DNA of 64,000 nt from Oleispira antarctica RB-8 (GTDB taxonomy: Bacteria; Pseudomonadota; Gammaproteobacteria; Pseudomonadales; Oceanobacteraceae), in the NCBI GenBank assembly GCA_000967895.1, contig FO203512.1:1449350-1513349 (forward strand), in the 5' to 3' direction. Each line of letters begins with the position of its first letter. Within the stretch, counting starts at the first letter, position 1. Below, in pieces: positions 49,598 to 58,577 of this stretch. A program made the translations under genes and the position numbers. The notes below the pieces were generated by a model, which worked only from the letters and a program-made list of their open reading frames with translations, had not been told where the DNA came from and ran no database searches.

Positions 49598-49722
49598 TTT
49601 TTTTCCTCTAAAAATAATTATCAAAGCTATTTGTTAATGGCTTTCTTTATTTGCGCGAATGGTGTCTATAGGGGGTTATAAGTGTTCCTATAAAGGTTTT
49701 TATAAAGCTATCTACAAAACGT

Positions 49723-50376
49723 CTACAAAAGTTTCCAGCTGTAGATAGCGGTGATGCCGAGTGTATAAAGTGCCAATAAATACACATTGCGTGGGTTGCC
49801 AGAAAGTTTAGGCGTTTTAATTTGTGATACGTTTAAAGCGGCTAAACTTAGTGCGCTGAGATAGAAAACGAGTGCGAAAATATGACTCGGAAGAATGCCT
49901 TCTAAAAGAAAAACAAAGACCAAAATTATGCTGTTATTGTCTAGCGCCAAGCCGGTGTATTTAGACTCACCAGATAAACCAAAGGTGCTGAAGTAACTTA
50001 AACGGATCGCGCTGGCCGCGAGCATTATAAAGGCGAGCGGAAGAAACTTAGGGTCAAATTCTCCATAGCTCAGCAATAACACGGCAGGTGTAACGCCATA
50101 ACTAACAATATCAATGACAAGATCAAGCTGGCCGCCAAACATACGGTCGTGGCCTGTGCGTCCTTTCATTTTTCTTGCGACGAGTCCATCAGCCCAATCA
50201 AAGGCAACGGCCCAGATCATGCCAATCATGGCGGCATGGAAAACCCCAAGAATACTAAAATAAATGGCTAATAATGTGCAAAATAATCCAGCAAGGGAGC
50301 ATAAATTAGGCAAATCCTTTACATAAGAAATGATAGCGGGTTGTACTGTCTTTGATTCTTCAGTGCTTGTGAGCAT
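49723..50376 (-). CDS. CDP-alcohol phosphatidyltransferase family protein
   Basis: A 217-residue integral membrane enzyme with about six helices. The catalytic motif is DWADGLVARKMKG followed by GGQLDLVID, fitting DGxxAR-(n)-GxxxDxxxD with a spacer slightly longer than usual. Family members join CDP-activated diacylglycerol or CDP-alcohols to an acceptor alcohol. With the cytidylyltransferase 125 bp downstream, it may use a CDP-alcohol made by that enzyme. AGGA is the ribosome site. Which phospholipid it makes is unknown. Confidence 0.83.
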   Translation of the reverse strand: MLTSTEESKTVQPAIISYVKDLPNLCSLAGLFCTLLAIYFSILGVFHAAMIGMIWAVAFDWADGLVARKMKGRTGHDRMFGGQLDLVIDIVSYGVTPAVLLLSYGEFDPKFLPLAFIMLAASAIRLSYFSTFGLSGESKYTGLALDNNSIILVFVFLLEGILPSHIFALVFYLSALSLAALNVSQIKTPKLSGNPRNVYLLALYTLGITAIYSWKLL

Positions 50377-50591
50377 TGTGATCCTAAAAATATAATAACA
50401 AAAAAATAAGCAGCTAAATCATACGTATAAGCGATCGCTGCTCAATGAAGTGAACAGAATTTTGAAAAGATTCGGGCAGCCATCAAATGGGATGGAAAGG
50501 CAAAAAACAAAGATAGTGGCGTATTGGCCAGCTAATTCGATACGAGATGGGGTTGATTCGGCGACTATACGCTCAATTTTGCTTAGCGCAC

Positions 50592-50625
50592 AGCTATATA
50601 TTTTATTAAATAGATAGCTTTTTTT
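50592..50625 (+). terminator. Orphan Rho-independent terminator
   Basis: AGCTATATATTT pairs with AAATAGATAGCT (one mismatch) around TATT and is followed by seven T. No coding gene on the plus strand ends before it within the intergenic region, so a small untranslated RNA may end here. Confidence 0.7.
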
Positions 50626-50810
50626 ACCCTTGTAGTAGTCATTAAAAAGAGCAGTTAGTCATTATCAAGGGAGGGCTTTGTTTATATTGTAGGCCTTTAT
50701 CTCAGCGAACGACTGTGTGTGATCAAGTTTTTAGCCTTAGGCTCGCAAACATTAATGCACTTAAGGGGGCTTATTTTGGGTTAATTGTACTACTTAGTTA
50801 GGTAGACACA

Positions 50811-50830
50811 GAGTAAACAAGTGTTTACTC
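50811..50830. promoter_or_regulatory. Perfect 20-bp palindrome upstream of the desaturase operon
   Basis: GAGTAAACA and TGTTTACTC are exact inverted copies around AG. It ends 28 bp before the desaturase ATG, where a repressor would block transcription. The shape suits a TetR-type operator; Pseudomonas desaturase operons are governed by such a regulator (DesT). No TetR gene is visible nearby. Confidence 0.6.
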
Positions 50831-50858
50831 TGTTGGTTTTTTCGCATGGCTATATACT

Positions 50859-52064
50859 ATGACTACGAATCAGTCAGCAATTAACTCTTTGGGGTCACTT
50901 TTCACCGTGTCATCAGATGATGACTATGAAAAGATTCATCAGGCTTTTGAGAATATTAAGCAAAAATACCGTGATGACTTGGGCGAGAAGGACATACGCT
51001 ACATCAAAAAAATACGTCGTAATTCTCGTATTTTCGAGGTATTAGGCCGTAGCCTCATACATATCTTGCCAGGCCCCTTTGCGCTTATGGGTGTGCCTTT
51101 TCTATTTTTACACCGCAATCTTGAAGCCATTGAAATTGGCCATAATGTATTGCACGGCCAATATGATTCTTTTGATGAAATCCCTCAATTTCATGCGAAA
51201 AATTTTCGCTGGAAAGCTCCTGTTGATGAAACATCTTGGCGCCAAGAACATAATGCTGTGCATCACGTTCATACTAATGTGTATGAGAAAGATCCTGATT
51301 TAAATCACGGTTTTTTACGGGTTAATTCACAAGTCCCTCATTCTAAGTTGCACTATTTTCAGGTGCCAATTTATCTATTTCTATTTTACCCCTTTATGTT
51401 GTACAACTTTAATGCGCAAAACTTAGGGGTGGCCGATAAATTTAGGGCTAAATATTTTCCTCAAGGTAATAAGGGTTATGCGGTATTAGATGATGATTTA
51501 CGCTTACCAAAAGCAGAAGGAATAAAGCGTCATAAGCGTTCAGTAAGAAGAGTATGGGCGAAAGAATATGTGTTTTTTCCATTACTCGCGTTGATTACTG
51601 GCTTTGGGTTTATTAAGGTATTTTTAGCCAATTTACTAGCCGATGTAATGAACAGCTATTGGATTGCTCTGACGATTCAGGCAACACACTTTACCGAGCC
51701 TTTACAGCCAGAAGATGCCATTAAGAACAAAGGGAGGTGGTATATCTCACAATTAGATTCATCGGTTAACTTTAAAGGTAATCGTTGGCAGAGTATTTTG
51801 TGGGGGCATTTAAATTATCAGGTGGAGCATCATTTATTCCCTGATATTCCTGCTCATCGTTACCCTGATATTGCATTAGAGGTCCAGCAAGTTTGTCAGC
51901 AATATAACTTACCTTATAAGTGTAACGATAGCTGGAGAGCCGCGATTAAAAAATTCATCGGTGCTATGTGGACGTATTCTTTTAAGAATCCAGGCGTTGC
52001 TGAAAAAGGTGCATTTTTAGACCGTGCAGCTTTTTTAGATAAGGAGGCGGTTGATGTTAAATAA
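50859..52064 (+). CDS. Membrane fatty acid desaturase
   Basis: A 401-residue di-iron acyl desaturase. Three histidine boxes are visible: HNVLH at residues 95-99, HNAVHHVH at 131-138 and QVEHHLFP in the C-terminal third. About four hydrophobic helices. The family inserts a double bond into long acyl chains and takes electrons from a ferredoxin-type partner; the next gene is that partner. The genes overlap by 11 bp. Regioselectivity cannot be told. Confidence 0.91.
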   Translation: MTTNQSAINSLGSLFTVSSDDDYEKIHQAFENIKQKYRDDLGEKDIRYIKKIRRNSRIFEVLGRSLIHILPGPFALMGVPFLFLHRNLEAIEIGHNVLHGQYDSFDEIPQFHAKNFRWKAPVDETSWRQEHNAVHHVHTNVYEKDPDLNHGFLRVNSQVPHSKLHYFQVPIYLFLFYPFMLYNFNAQNLGVADKFRAKYFPQGNKGYAVLDDDLRLPKAEGIKRHKRSVRRVWAKEYVFFPLLALITGFGFIKVFLANLLADVMNSYWIALTIQATHFTEPLQPEDAIKNKGRWYISQLDSSVNFKGNRWQSILWGHLNYQVEHHLFPDIPAHRYPDIALEVQQVCQQYNLPYKCNDSWRAAIKKFIGAMWTYSFKNPGVAEKGAFLDRAAFLDKEAVDVK

Positions 52065-53220
52065 ATTATTTTCACAGCCATTAGGTAAAGCAGTAACCCG
52101 AGTATTGGAAGTCTTTCATCCTTGGTTATTTAAAACCTTAGGTCGCGATCGATTGGAGTATATTGCGAGTAATACGACCAATGAACTCACTCAAAAAATA
52201 GATCCTTTTATTTGGACGTATGCTTGCAAGGCCAAGGTGATTAGTATTCGTCAAGAGACAGTCAATACTAAAACTTTTGTTTTATTGCCGAATCAAAATT
52301 TTAAGGCGCCTATTGCAGGGCAGCATATTGAATTGACTTCAATCGGTGCGAATAAACAAGCAAGTCGTTGCTATACCTTGTCTGAAATCACCCCAAATAC
52401 GGTTTCGATTACGGTAAAGTTGAATCCCGAAGGAGAGGTCTCTCCTTGGCTTCATAACCAAGCTGAAGTCGGTACGGTATTTGATATTTCTTTGCCTCGG
52501 GGTAATTTCGTTCATCGCAATCAAGATAAACTGTTATTTATCTGTGCGGGTTCAGGTATTACCCCCGCATTCTCCATGATTAATAATCTATTAAACTGCT
52601 CTAATAAGGCAGGTGAGGCTAATAAGGCGACTCCGCAGGTTGGTCTTTTTTATCGCACTCAAACCCCAGAAAATACCATCTTTTCTCGGCGCTTGGTTCA
52701 GCTTCAAGCTAACCATGACAATATCAAAATTGAACTAAGTTACTCGCGTTTACCGGTTGATATTGTTACACCTTCATATATCGATCAGCTTATGTCTGCC
52801 TACCCTGATATAAAGCAGCAACATATTTATTTATGCGGGCCTGAATTATTTAGAAATGATGTGATTCAGTATTTAGAATCTATTGATTTTGATTTTGATC
52901 ATTTAGATGTTGAGCAATTTACTTTGCCCGTTATAGAGGGGTCACAGGGTGGGAATGATAATGCAGTATTAGAAGGCGATGTCACTGTAATACTGAAGTC
53001 ACAGAATATTAACTTTGTGATCCCGGCTCGGGATTGCCATAAAACGCTACTGGAAGCCGCAGAAGAACAAGGTATTGTGATGGAGCACGGTTGCCGTTCA
53101 GGCATGTGTGGTTCTTGCAAAACTAATTTAGTATCGGGAGAGGTTCGCGGTAATAAAATTGGCCGCAGTATTTATCCTTGCACAGCGTACCCTGCCTCGA
53201 AGCAAATTGTTTTGCAGTAG
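52054..53220 (+). CDS. Ferredoxin reductase with 2Fe-2S domain, desaturase electron donor
   Basis: A 388-residue reductase: FAD-binding barrel (about 55-160, SRCYTLSEITPN), NAD(P)-binding domain (165-285, LFICAGSGITPAFSMI) and a C-terminal plant-type 2Fe-2S ferredoxin domain (300-388) with cluster cysteines in HGCRSGMCGSCKTNL and YPCTAYP. It transfers electrons from NAD(P)H to the desaturase. The frame opens at TTG 52051, but a strong AAGGAGG lies 6 nt before ATG 52054. Overlaps the desaturase gene by 11 bp. Confidence 0.92.
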   Translation: MLNKLFSQPLGKAVTRVLEVFHPWLFKTLGRDRLEYIASNTTNELTQKIDPFIWTYACKAKVISIRQETVNTKTFVLLPNQNFKAPIAGQHIELTSIGANKQASRCYTLSEITPNTVSITVKLNPEGEVSPWLHNQAEVGTVFDISLPRGNFVHRNQDKLLFICAGSGITPAFSMINNLLNCSNKAGEANKATPQVGLFYRTQTPENTIFSRRLVQLQANHDNIKIELSYSRLPVDIVTPSYIDQLMSAYPDIKQQHIYLCGPELFRNDVIQYLESIDFDFDHLDVEQFTLPVIEGSQGGNDNAVLEGDVTVILKSQNINFVIPARDCHKTLLEAAEEQGIVMEHGCRSGMCGSCKTNLVSGEVRGNKIGRSIYPCTAYPASKQIVLQ

Positions 53221-53227
53221 TCGCAAT

Positions 53228-53270
53228 AAAAAAAGCCTTACTGATTTTGTGAAATTAGTAAGGCTTTTAT
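53228..53270. terminator. Bidirectional Rho-independent terminator
   Basis: AAAAGCCTTACTGATTT pairs with AAATTAGTAAGGCTTTT (one mismatch) around TGTG; a T run lies on one side and an A run on the other. It separates the reductase and GGDEF genes, which converge. Confidence 0.9.
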
Positions 53271-53278
53271 TCTGGGTA

Positions 53279-54220
53279 TTAATTGGTTGCGAGTAATATT
53301 TCTTCGTGATCCGTTATCACCTGATTACGGCCGCTATTTTTTGCCTTGTATAGCGCGCTATCCGCTCGCTCGCAAATACTGCGCATCGTATCAGAGGCGA
53401 AAAGTGTTGCGCTGCCAATGCTGCTAGTAATGCTTAAGCTGCCTTTTTTGTGGGTAAATACCGCGGCTTCAATTGAGTAGCGAATTCGTTCGGCAATTCT
53501 ATGAGCGCCTTCACTGTCGGCACTGGCTAGCATAATCAGAAATTCTTCCCCACCGTAGCGAAAGCACATGTCGGTTTGACGAATGCAGGCTGTAATGGAT
53601 TTAACAACTTGCTTTAAAACTTCATCGCCCATAGCGTGGCCATAAGTATCGTTTACGTTTTTAAAATGATCAATGTCCAGCATTAAAACAGAAAGTGGTT
53701 GGCTGTGACGTTTAGCCAGTTCAACTTCTCGAGATAACGTTTTATCTAATGCAATGCGATTGCCAGCGCCTGTCAGTGGATCACGAAAAGCGGCTGCCAG
53801 AGCTTCTGTATAGTGAACAGCATTGCGCAATGGATAAACCAAGGTGCTGATAAGGCCTTCTATATTTGCCAGCTCGTGTTCGCGAAAGCGAGTGCTGCGA
53901 CTAAAGGTCAATTCACCCATGTAATCTTTATGGGTGGTTAATCGATAGGTACAGGAATGAATGCCTACTTTGCCATAGCTATTGAGCAGGTTCTGATTAC
54001 TATTGCTGTAACACATGCTATCAACCAGCACGGCGTGCTTTATTTCATTGAAGAAAATATCGAGCAGCAGTTCGAGTTCTAGTGTTGTTTGCAATCGACT
54101 GCTGAGCTTAAGCAATAGCTCGGGTTTAATATCTGGCTTGGGCATCAAATCTGAAAATGATGTGACTTGTTTATCTTCAGTTAGTGCTGCTCTACCGCTG
54201 CTTTGCAAACGCGTAACCAT
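53279..54220 (-). CDS. Diguanylate cyclase (GGDEF domain)
   Basis: A 313-residue protein with an N-terminal sensory region (about 25-140, probably GAF-like) and a C-terminal GGDEF domain (about 150-310) whose signature is FRYGGEEFLIML. The allosteric I-site RQTD lies five residues before GGEEF, so product inhibition by c-di-GMP is expected. The enzyme makes c-di-GMP, which promotes adhesion over motility. TTG 54226 opens the frame, but AGAGG 6 nt before ATG 54220 supports this start. Confidence 0.91.
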   Translation of the reverse strand: MVTRLQSSGRAALTEDKQVTSFSDLMPKPDIKPELLLKLSSRLQTTLELELLLDIFFNEIKHAVLVDSMCYSNSNQNLLNSYGKVGIHSCTYRLTTHKDYMGELTFSRSTRFREHELANIEGLISTLVYPLRNAVHYTEALAAAFRDPLTGAGNRIALDKTLSREVELAKRHSQPLSVLMLDIDHFKNVNDTYGHAMGDEVLKQVVKSITACIRQTDMCFRYGGEEFLIMLASADSEGAHRIAERIRYSIEAAVFTHKKGSLSITSSIGSATLFASDTMRSICERADSALYKAKNSGRNQVITDHEEILLATN

Positions 54221-54453
54221 ACGCAACCTCTTTACAGAATGTTTTAATTCAATTGCAGAAGTAAATGCTAAAACTGTGCCAGTCTTGTGTAACGTTTTAT
54301 TGCGTTATAAATCAATGGCTTAGGGTTTTTATTGGTGTTAGATTTTAAATAGATCAAAGATTGACGGGGATTAATTAATGTCGCTGTCGGATTTATGGCT
54401 ATGAACTGGATGGAAAGTGTTCGATAAATTGACGTGTTGGTGAGCTTGTTCAT

Positions 54454-54486
54454 GGCGCTGCGGAATTTTTATGTTGTCGCAGCGCC
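54454..54486 (-). other. Hairpin after yciK without T tract
   Basis: Nine perfect bp, GGCGCTGCG with CGCAGCGCC, 8 bp after the yciK stop (minus strand). Only scattered T follow, so intrinsic termination is doubtful. Confidence 0.4.
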
Positions 54487-54493
54487 GAGAGGC

Positions 54494-55246
54494 TTATTTA
54501 GGCTGGGCATTCAAAGCTTGGCCATTGATGTGCTTTGATTCATCGCTCATTAGATAAACGTGAATGTCCATGATTTGATCTGGAGTCGTCAGTTGGGCTG
54601 GATTTTCCGCAGGATAGGCTTCAGCGCGCATACTGGTACGAGTGCCGCCTGGGTTTAAGCTATTTACGCGGATATTGCGACTATCATAAAGTTCCTCGGC
54701 CAAAATCTGCATCATGCCTTCAATGGCGAATTTAGAAACGGAGTACGCGCCCCAGAAGGCTCGGCCTTCGCGGCCAACACTGGAGGATGTTAAGACTAAA
54801 GATGCGCCGTGTTCAGACAGCTCAAGCAATGGCGTAATCGATTTAGCCAACAAGAACTGGCCATTCACATTAATATCCATTACTTGCTTCCAGGCCGCCC
54901 ACTTATAGCTGTCTAGGGGGGCTTTTTGGCCCAGCACACCGGCATTCAGCAATGCGCCATCTAAGCGGCCAAATTCACGGGCAATTAGGTCGGCCAGCTC
55001 GATGAACTTCTCTTCATCATTGCAGCCAAGGTCAAAAGGCAGTACTGCCGCTTGTGGCAAGCCTTCTTCTTCAATACGGTCATAAACCGCTTCCAGCATA
55101 TCTTGGGTGCGGCCTAATAAGATAACCGTTGCACCTTCACGCGCATACGCTAAGGCTGCGTGAGCGCCAATGCCATAACTTGCGCCTGTCACTAAAATGA
55201 CGCGATCTTTTAATTTTAATGATTTTTCAGCGACTGCTTGGCTCAT
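54494..55246 (-). CDS. yciK: YciK-family short-chain dehydrogenase
   Basis: A 250-residue SDR with the NAD(P)-binding motif TGASYGIGAHAALAYA (residues 20-35) and the catalytic YSVSK near residue 170. The YciK subfamily has no defined substrate. In Pseudomonas it follows ubiG and mupP, as here. Ribosome site AGAGA 7 nt before ATG. Gap of 93 bp from mupP. Confidence 0.9.
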   Translation of the reverse strand: MSQAVAEKSLKLKDRVILVTGASYGIGAHAALAYAREGATVILLGRTQDMLEAVYDRIEEEGLPQAAVLPFDLGCNDEEKFIELADLIAREFGRLDGALLNAGVLGQKAPLDSYKWAAWKQVMDINVNGQFLLAKSITPLLELSEHGASLVLTSSSVGREGRAFWGAYSVSKFAIEGMMQILAEELYDSRNIRVNSLNPGGTRTSMRAEAYPAENPAQLTTPDQIMDIHVYLMSDESKHINGQALNAQPK

Positions 55247-55339
55247 GATTATCTCTGTATCTGTCTAGTTTCAATGTGTTTTGTATCACTAGCGGCAATT
55301 TAATTCCGCCAGCGGTAATGTTTTTGTTAATGGTTGCCG

Positions 55340-56101
55340 TTAAGTTGAAAGGCTTGCCGTTAATAGCTGAGTTATTTCTTCTGCGCTATCAACCATAATG
55401 TTCGCCTGCCAGTTTTCTGGTTTATCGTTCGGCTCAATATAGCCGTACAGGGTGGCAATGGTGAACATGTTAGCGGCATTGCCAGCTTCGATGTCTCTAA
55501 TGTGGTCGCCTAGATACCAGCAATCCTGTGCAGGAATTTTAAGCGTATCGGCTGCGAGATAAAGTGGGTCGGGGAAGGGCTTGGTTCTTTCCACGTCATC
55601 GGGACAGACGACGATTGAGCAATGCGCCAAAATCGGTAGCTGTTCGGCTAGGCGTTCAAGTAATATTTCAGTATATAAGCGTGGCTTATTGGTAACGATG
55701 CCCCAAGGTAGCGAGTGCTGCTTGCAGGTTTCTAAAAGCTCAATGATACCAGGGAATAAATCACTTTTTTCTGCAATATGCTCAACGTATAAATCTAATA
55801 AACGCTGGCGCTGTTGTTCAAAAAAAAGTTCGTCAGTATCACCATCGGAAGCATTGTCGACATCAACTGCTGCTAAAGGTATATCGAGTGCTAAGCGCGT
55901 TAAGGCGCGGCCACCGTTGGAAACCTGTAGGCGGATAACATCATCCGCTAATGGCGGTAAATTATGCTCTTTTCTTAAGGTATTCACCGTTGGGAAAAAA
56001 TCCGGTGCGGTGTCCATAAGCGTGCCGTCTAGATCAAATAATAAAGCTTTAGGCTTGCTGATATTTGTATCCGTTATTAGGCTTGATGAGGATGAAGTCA
56101 A
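55340..56101 (-). CDS. mupP: HAD phosphatase, probably MurNAc-6-phosphate phosphatase MupP
   Basis: A 253-residue HAD-superfamily phosphatase with the nucleophile motif DLDGTLMD near residue 22 and the later TNKPR and [10 protein letters not shown] motifs. By position between ubiG and yciK it matches Pseudomonas MupP, which acts in cell-wall recycling on MurNAc-6-phosphate; phosphoglycolate phosphatase is the alternative. The start is TTG overlapping the ubiG stop by 4 bp (TTGA), so translation is coupled. No earlier ATG is available. Confidence 0.82.
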   Translation of the reverse strand: MTSSSSSLITDTNISKPKALLFDLDGTLMDTAPDFFPTVNTLRKEHNLPPLADDVIRLQVSNGGRALTRLALDIPLAAVDVDNASDGDTDELFFEQQRQRLLDLYVEHIAEKSDLFPGIIELLETCKQHSLPWGIVTNKPRLYTEILLERLAEQLPILAHCSIVVCPDDVERTKPFPDPLYLAADTLKIPAQDCWYLGDHIRDIEAGNAANMFTIATLYGYIEPNDKPENWQANIMVDSAEEITQLLTASLST

Positions 56102-56814
56102 AGTGCTTTCTCACAGGCGATGATGTAATTCACGTCGACATCGTTATCCACTAATTTATAATTTTTACTGATCGGGTTGTAGGTCATTCCCGTCATATTA
56201 ATCTGTTTTAAATCTACTGGGCGACACCAGCGTGCAAGCTCGGCAGGTTTAATAAACTTGTTGTAATCGTGAGTGCCCGTTGGCACTAACTTTAAAATAT
56301 ACTCCGCGCCGATAACTGCCATTAAATAGCTTTTTGGGTTGCGATTAATGGTTGAGAAAAACACATGGCCGCCGGGTTTAACCAGTTTCGCGCAGGCACG
56401 TACAATGGATTCAGGATCAGGCACATGTTCTAGCATTTCTAAGCAAGTAACTATGTCGAATGTTTCAGGATTTTCGTTGGCAAAATCTTCTACTGGGCGG
56501 CATTGATAATCGACCTCGATCCCAGACTCTAAGGCGTGCAATTTAGCCGTAGTTAAATTGGCTTCGCCTAAGTCTAGGCCGGTGACCTTAGCGCCGCGCA
56601 GAGCCATTCCTTCGCTTAGAATGCCACCGCCACAACCCACATCTAATACTTTTTTGCCTGCCAGTGGAGCGTATTCTTCAATGTAGTTGGTTCGCAAGGG
56701 ATTGATTTCATGGAGTGGTTTGAATTCACTTTCCATATCCCACCACCGGGTTGCGATAGATTCAAACTTGGCGATCTCGGCGCTATCAACATTAACTTTT
56801 TTCAAATCTGACAT
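56098..56814 (-). CDS. ubiG: Ubiquinone biosynthesis O-methyltransferase UbiG
   Basis: A 238-residue SAM-dependent methyltransferase carrying out both O-methylations in ubiquinone biosynthesis. Motif I is [13 protein letters not shown] near residue 55. The start RWWD pattern ([19 protein letters not shown]) is typical of UbiG. Overlaps mupP by 4 bp. Confidence 0.95.
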   Translation of the reverse strand: MSDLKKVNVDSAEIAKFESIATRWWDMESEFKPLHEINPLRTNYIEEYAPLAGKKVLDVGCGGGILSEGMALRGAKVTGLDLGEANLTTAKLHALESGIEVDYQCRPVEDFANENPETFDIVTCLEMLEHVPDPESIVRACAKLVKPGGHVFFSTINRNPKSYLMAVIGAEYILKLVPTGTHDYNKFIKPAELARWCRPVDLKQINMTGMTYNPISKNYKLVDNDVDVNYIIACEKAL

Positions 56815-56938
56815 AATAAGTAGATCCCTTCAAATTGCACTTCTCATTGCACTCTTTTTAATAAATGCGAAAGTTTTAATGAGCGCGAAAGTATTTTTAA
56901 GTAAAATAATAATAGCGCTATTCTAACTGCATTCATTT

Positions 56939-58336
56939 TTACTTAATAGGTGTTCGGATTGCGCTAGCCCAAGCTTTGGCATGGTTTATTAATGTTTCTT
57001 CATTCAGCGTTGTCAATTCGCCATTCTTTAATAAGCAGCGGCCGTTTACCCATACATGGCTGACTTGAGTCGATTTTGTACAATACACCATGTGTGAAAC
57101 TGGATCGAATACTGGCTGGCTCGATAGGGTGTTTAAATCGATGGCTTGAATATCGGCGGCTTTGCCAGGTTTTAGTGAGCCGGTAATGTCATCGATGCCC
57201 AGAGCCCTTGCGCCGCCTAGAGTGGCCATGGTGAGTGCTTCGATCGCGGGTATGGCGCTTGCATCTTGGCTGACGCCCTTGGCCAATAAGGCCGCCGTTT
57301 TCGTTTCGCTGAACATATCCAAATCATTATTGCTGGCTGCACCGTCAGTGCCGATAGCGAGGGGAATGTTAGCAGCACTTAATTTCGCAATGGGGCAAAA
57401 ACCGCTGGCCAGTTTTAAATTTGATTCTGGGCAGTGAATAATAGAAGCCCCTGTTTTTTGCAATATTTTAATGTCGCCATCATCAACTTGGGTCATATGA
57501 ACACAACTAACGCGTTCATTTAAAAAGCCAATGTCAGCTAGGCGTTGAGTAGGACGCTTATTGAACGTCTCTAGGCTTTCGCTGACTTCAAAGTCGGTTT
57601 CGTGCAAATGAATTTGCACTGGCATATCGAGCTGGTCTGATAGCATCGTGATTTCTTTCAGGGGTTCATCAGACACCGTGTAAGGCGCATGAGGGCCAAA
57701 ACCAATTTGCACCAGACCTTGTTCGTTCATTGGGTGGTTATTAAACCTGTCGTTGCACTCAATGGCTTTACGGATGTATTCATCAGCGTTTTGCGCGTAA
57801 TTAGTGGGGAAATCTAAAACAGGTGCAAAACAAACCGCCCGAATGCCTGCAGCCAGTGCTGCCTCGCCACTTTGTTGCGGGTAAAAATACATATCGGCAA
57901 AGGTCGTTGTGCCTGATTGAATCATTTCTGCAATAGCCAGCTCAGTACCTTGTTTAACGAAGTGTTCATCAACGTGCTGTGCCTCGGCAGGCCAGACGTG
58001 TTCTTGTAGCCAGGTCATTAGTGGTAAGTCGTCGGCTAAGCCTCGAAATAATGACATGGCGGCGTGACCATGAGCATTTACCCAGCCAGGCATTAATACT
58101 TGTTGGCCTAGATCAAGAGTTTCGGTTGCGGGTATTTGACAGCTGGATTGGGGTTCGATGGCGAGAATAATGCCGTCTTTAATGAGCAGGCAGTGATCGA
58201 TTAAAATATTGCTGACTAAATTATGATCAGTGGTATTTTCAATAGGAATGATCCAATGAGAATTAATGCGTAAATCAGCGTGTGCTTTTGGCTGAGATTG
58301 GCGCTGGGCTAGGTTCGATTCGCTGTCTTTACTCAT
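56939..58336 (-). CDS. mtaD: 5-Methylthioadenosine/S-adenosylhomocysteine deaminase (TRZ/ATZ family)
   Basis: Amidohydrolase of about 465 residues with the metal-binding HGH of NAHGHAAM near residue 85, later His residues in HLHETDFE and the Asp of IGTDGAASNNDLDM. In Pseudomonas a homologue next to ubiG deaminates methylthioadenosine. The substrate could also be S-adenosylhomocysteine or guanine-like. The frame opens at GTG 58348, but ATG 58336 is preferred. It is the first gene of the mtaD-ubiG-mupP-yciK group, with a 124-bp gap to ubiG. Confidence 0.88.
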   Translation of the reverse strand: MSKDSESNLAQRQSQPKAHADLRINSHWIIPIENTTDHNLVSNILIDHCLLIKDGIILAIEPQSSCQIPATETLDLGQQVLMPGWVNAHGHAAMSLFRGLADDLPLMTWLQEHVWPAEAQHVDEHFVKQGTELAIAEMIQSGTTTFADMYFYPQQSGEAALAAGIRAVCFAPVLDFPTNYAQNADEYIRKAIECNDRFNNHPMNEQGLVQIGFGPHAPYTVSDEPLKEITMLSDQLDMPVQIHLHETDFEVSESLETFNKRPTQRLADIGFLNERVSCVHMTQVDDGDIKILQKTGASIIHCPESNLKLASGFCPIAKLSAANIPLAIGTDGAASNNDLDMFSETKTAALLAKGVSQDASAIPAIEALTMATLGGARALGIDDITGSLKPGKAADIQAIDLNTLSSQPVFDPVSHMVYCTKSTQVSHVWVNGRCLLKNGELTTLNEETLINHAKAWASAIRTPIK

Positions 58337-58482
58337 CACAATACTCACGTTAGTTACTGCTTACTTTAGCTATTTTTTGCACAGTATAATGAAACTTTGA
58401 TCAGGGTGAAGCATCTTCCTTGTCGATTACCCATTATAGAAGCAGGAAAGAAGGGCGAAAGACTAGGTATCTTGTTGATTTG

Positions 58483-58491
58483 TGGTATGAT
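58483..58491 (+). promoter_or_regulatory. Candidate extended -10 promoter for gyrA
   Basis: TGGTATGAT provides an extended -10 element (TGn then TATGAT) about 87 bp before the gyrA ATG. No good -35 is seen 17 bp upstream, which extended -10 promoters do not need. Confidence 0.45.
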
Positions 58492-58577
58492 TTGGCGCTA
58501 ATTATAAACGCTAATAACAAGGACCGAATGAGGTTTTCATTAGAGACCATCATTCGACAGAGACAGGCCAAGAATCT

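Larger units (their letters stand above)
50377..50858. other. Intergenic region of 482 bp between divergent lipid genes
   Basis: Contains an orphan plus-strand terminator (50592-50625) with no gene before it, and a 20-bp palindrome next to the desaturase start. No ORF of note in 50377-50800. The first 215 bp could encode a small RNA ended by the orphan terminator. The region also holds the promoter of the minus-strand CDP-alcohol gene. Confidence 0.5.

Noticed and set aside
50811-50845. Palindrome plus T-rich stretch as a terminator
   Set aside because: The palindrome centre is only 2 nt, too short for a stable loop without losing pairs, and the T run begins after a spacer; it looks more like an operator.
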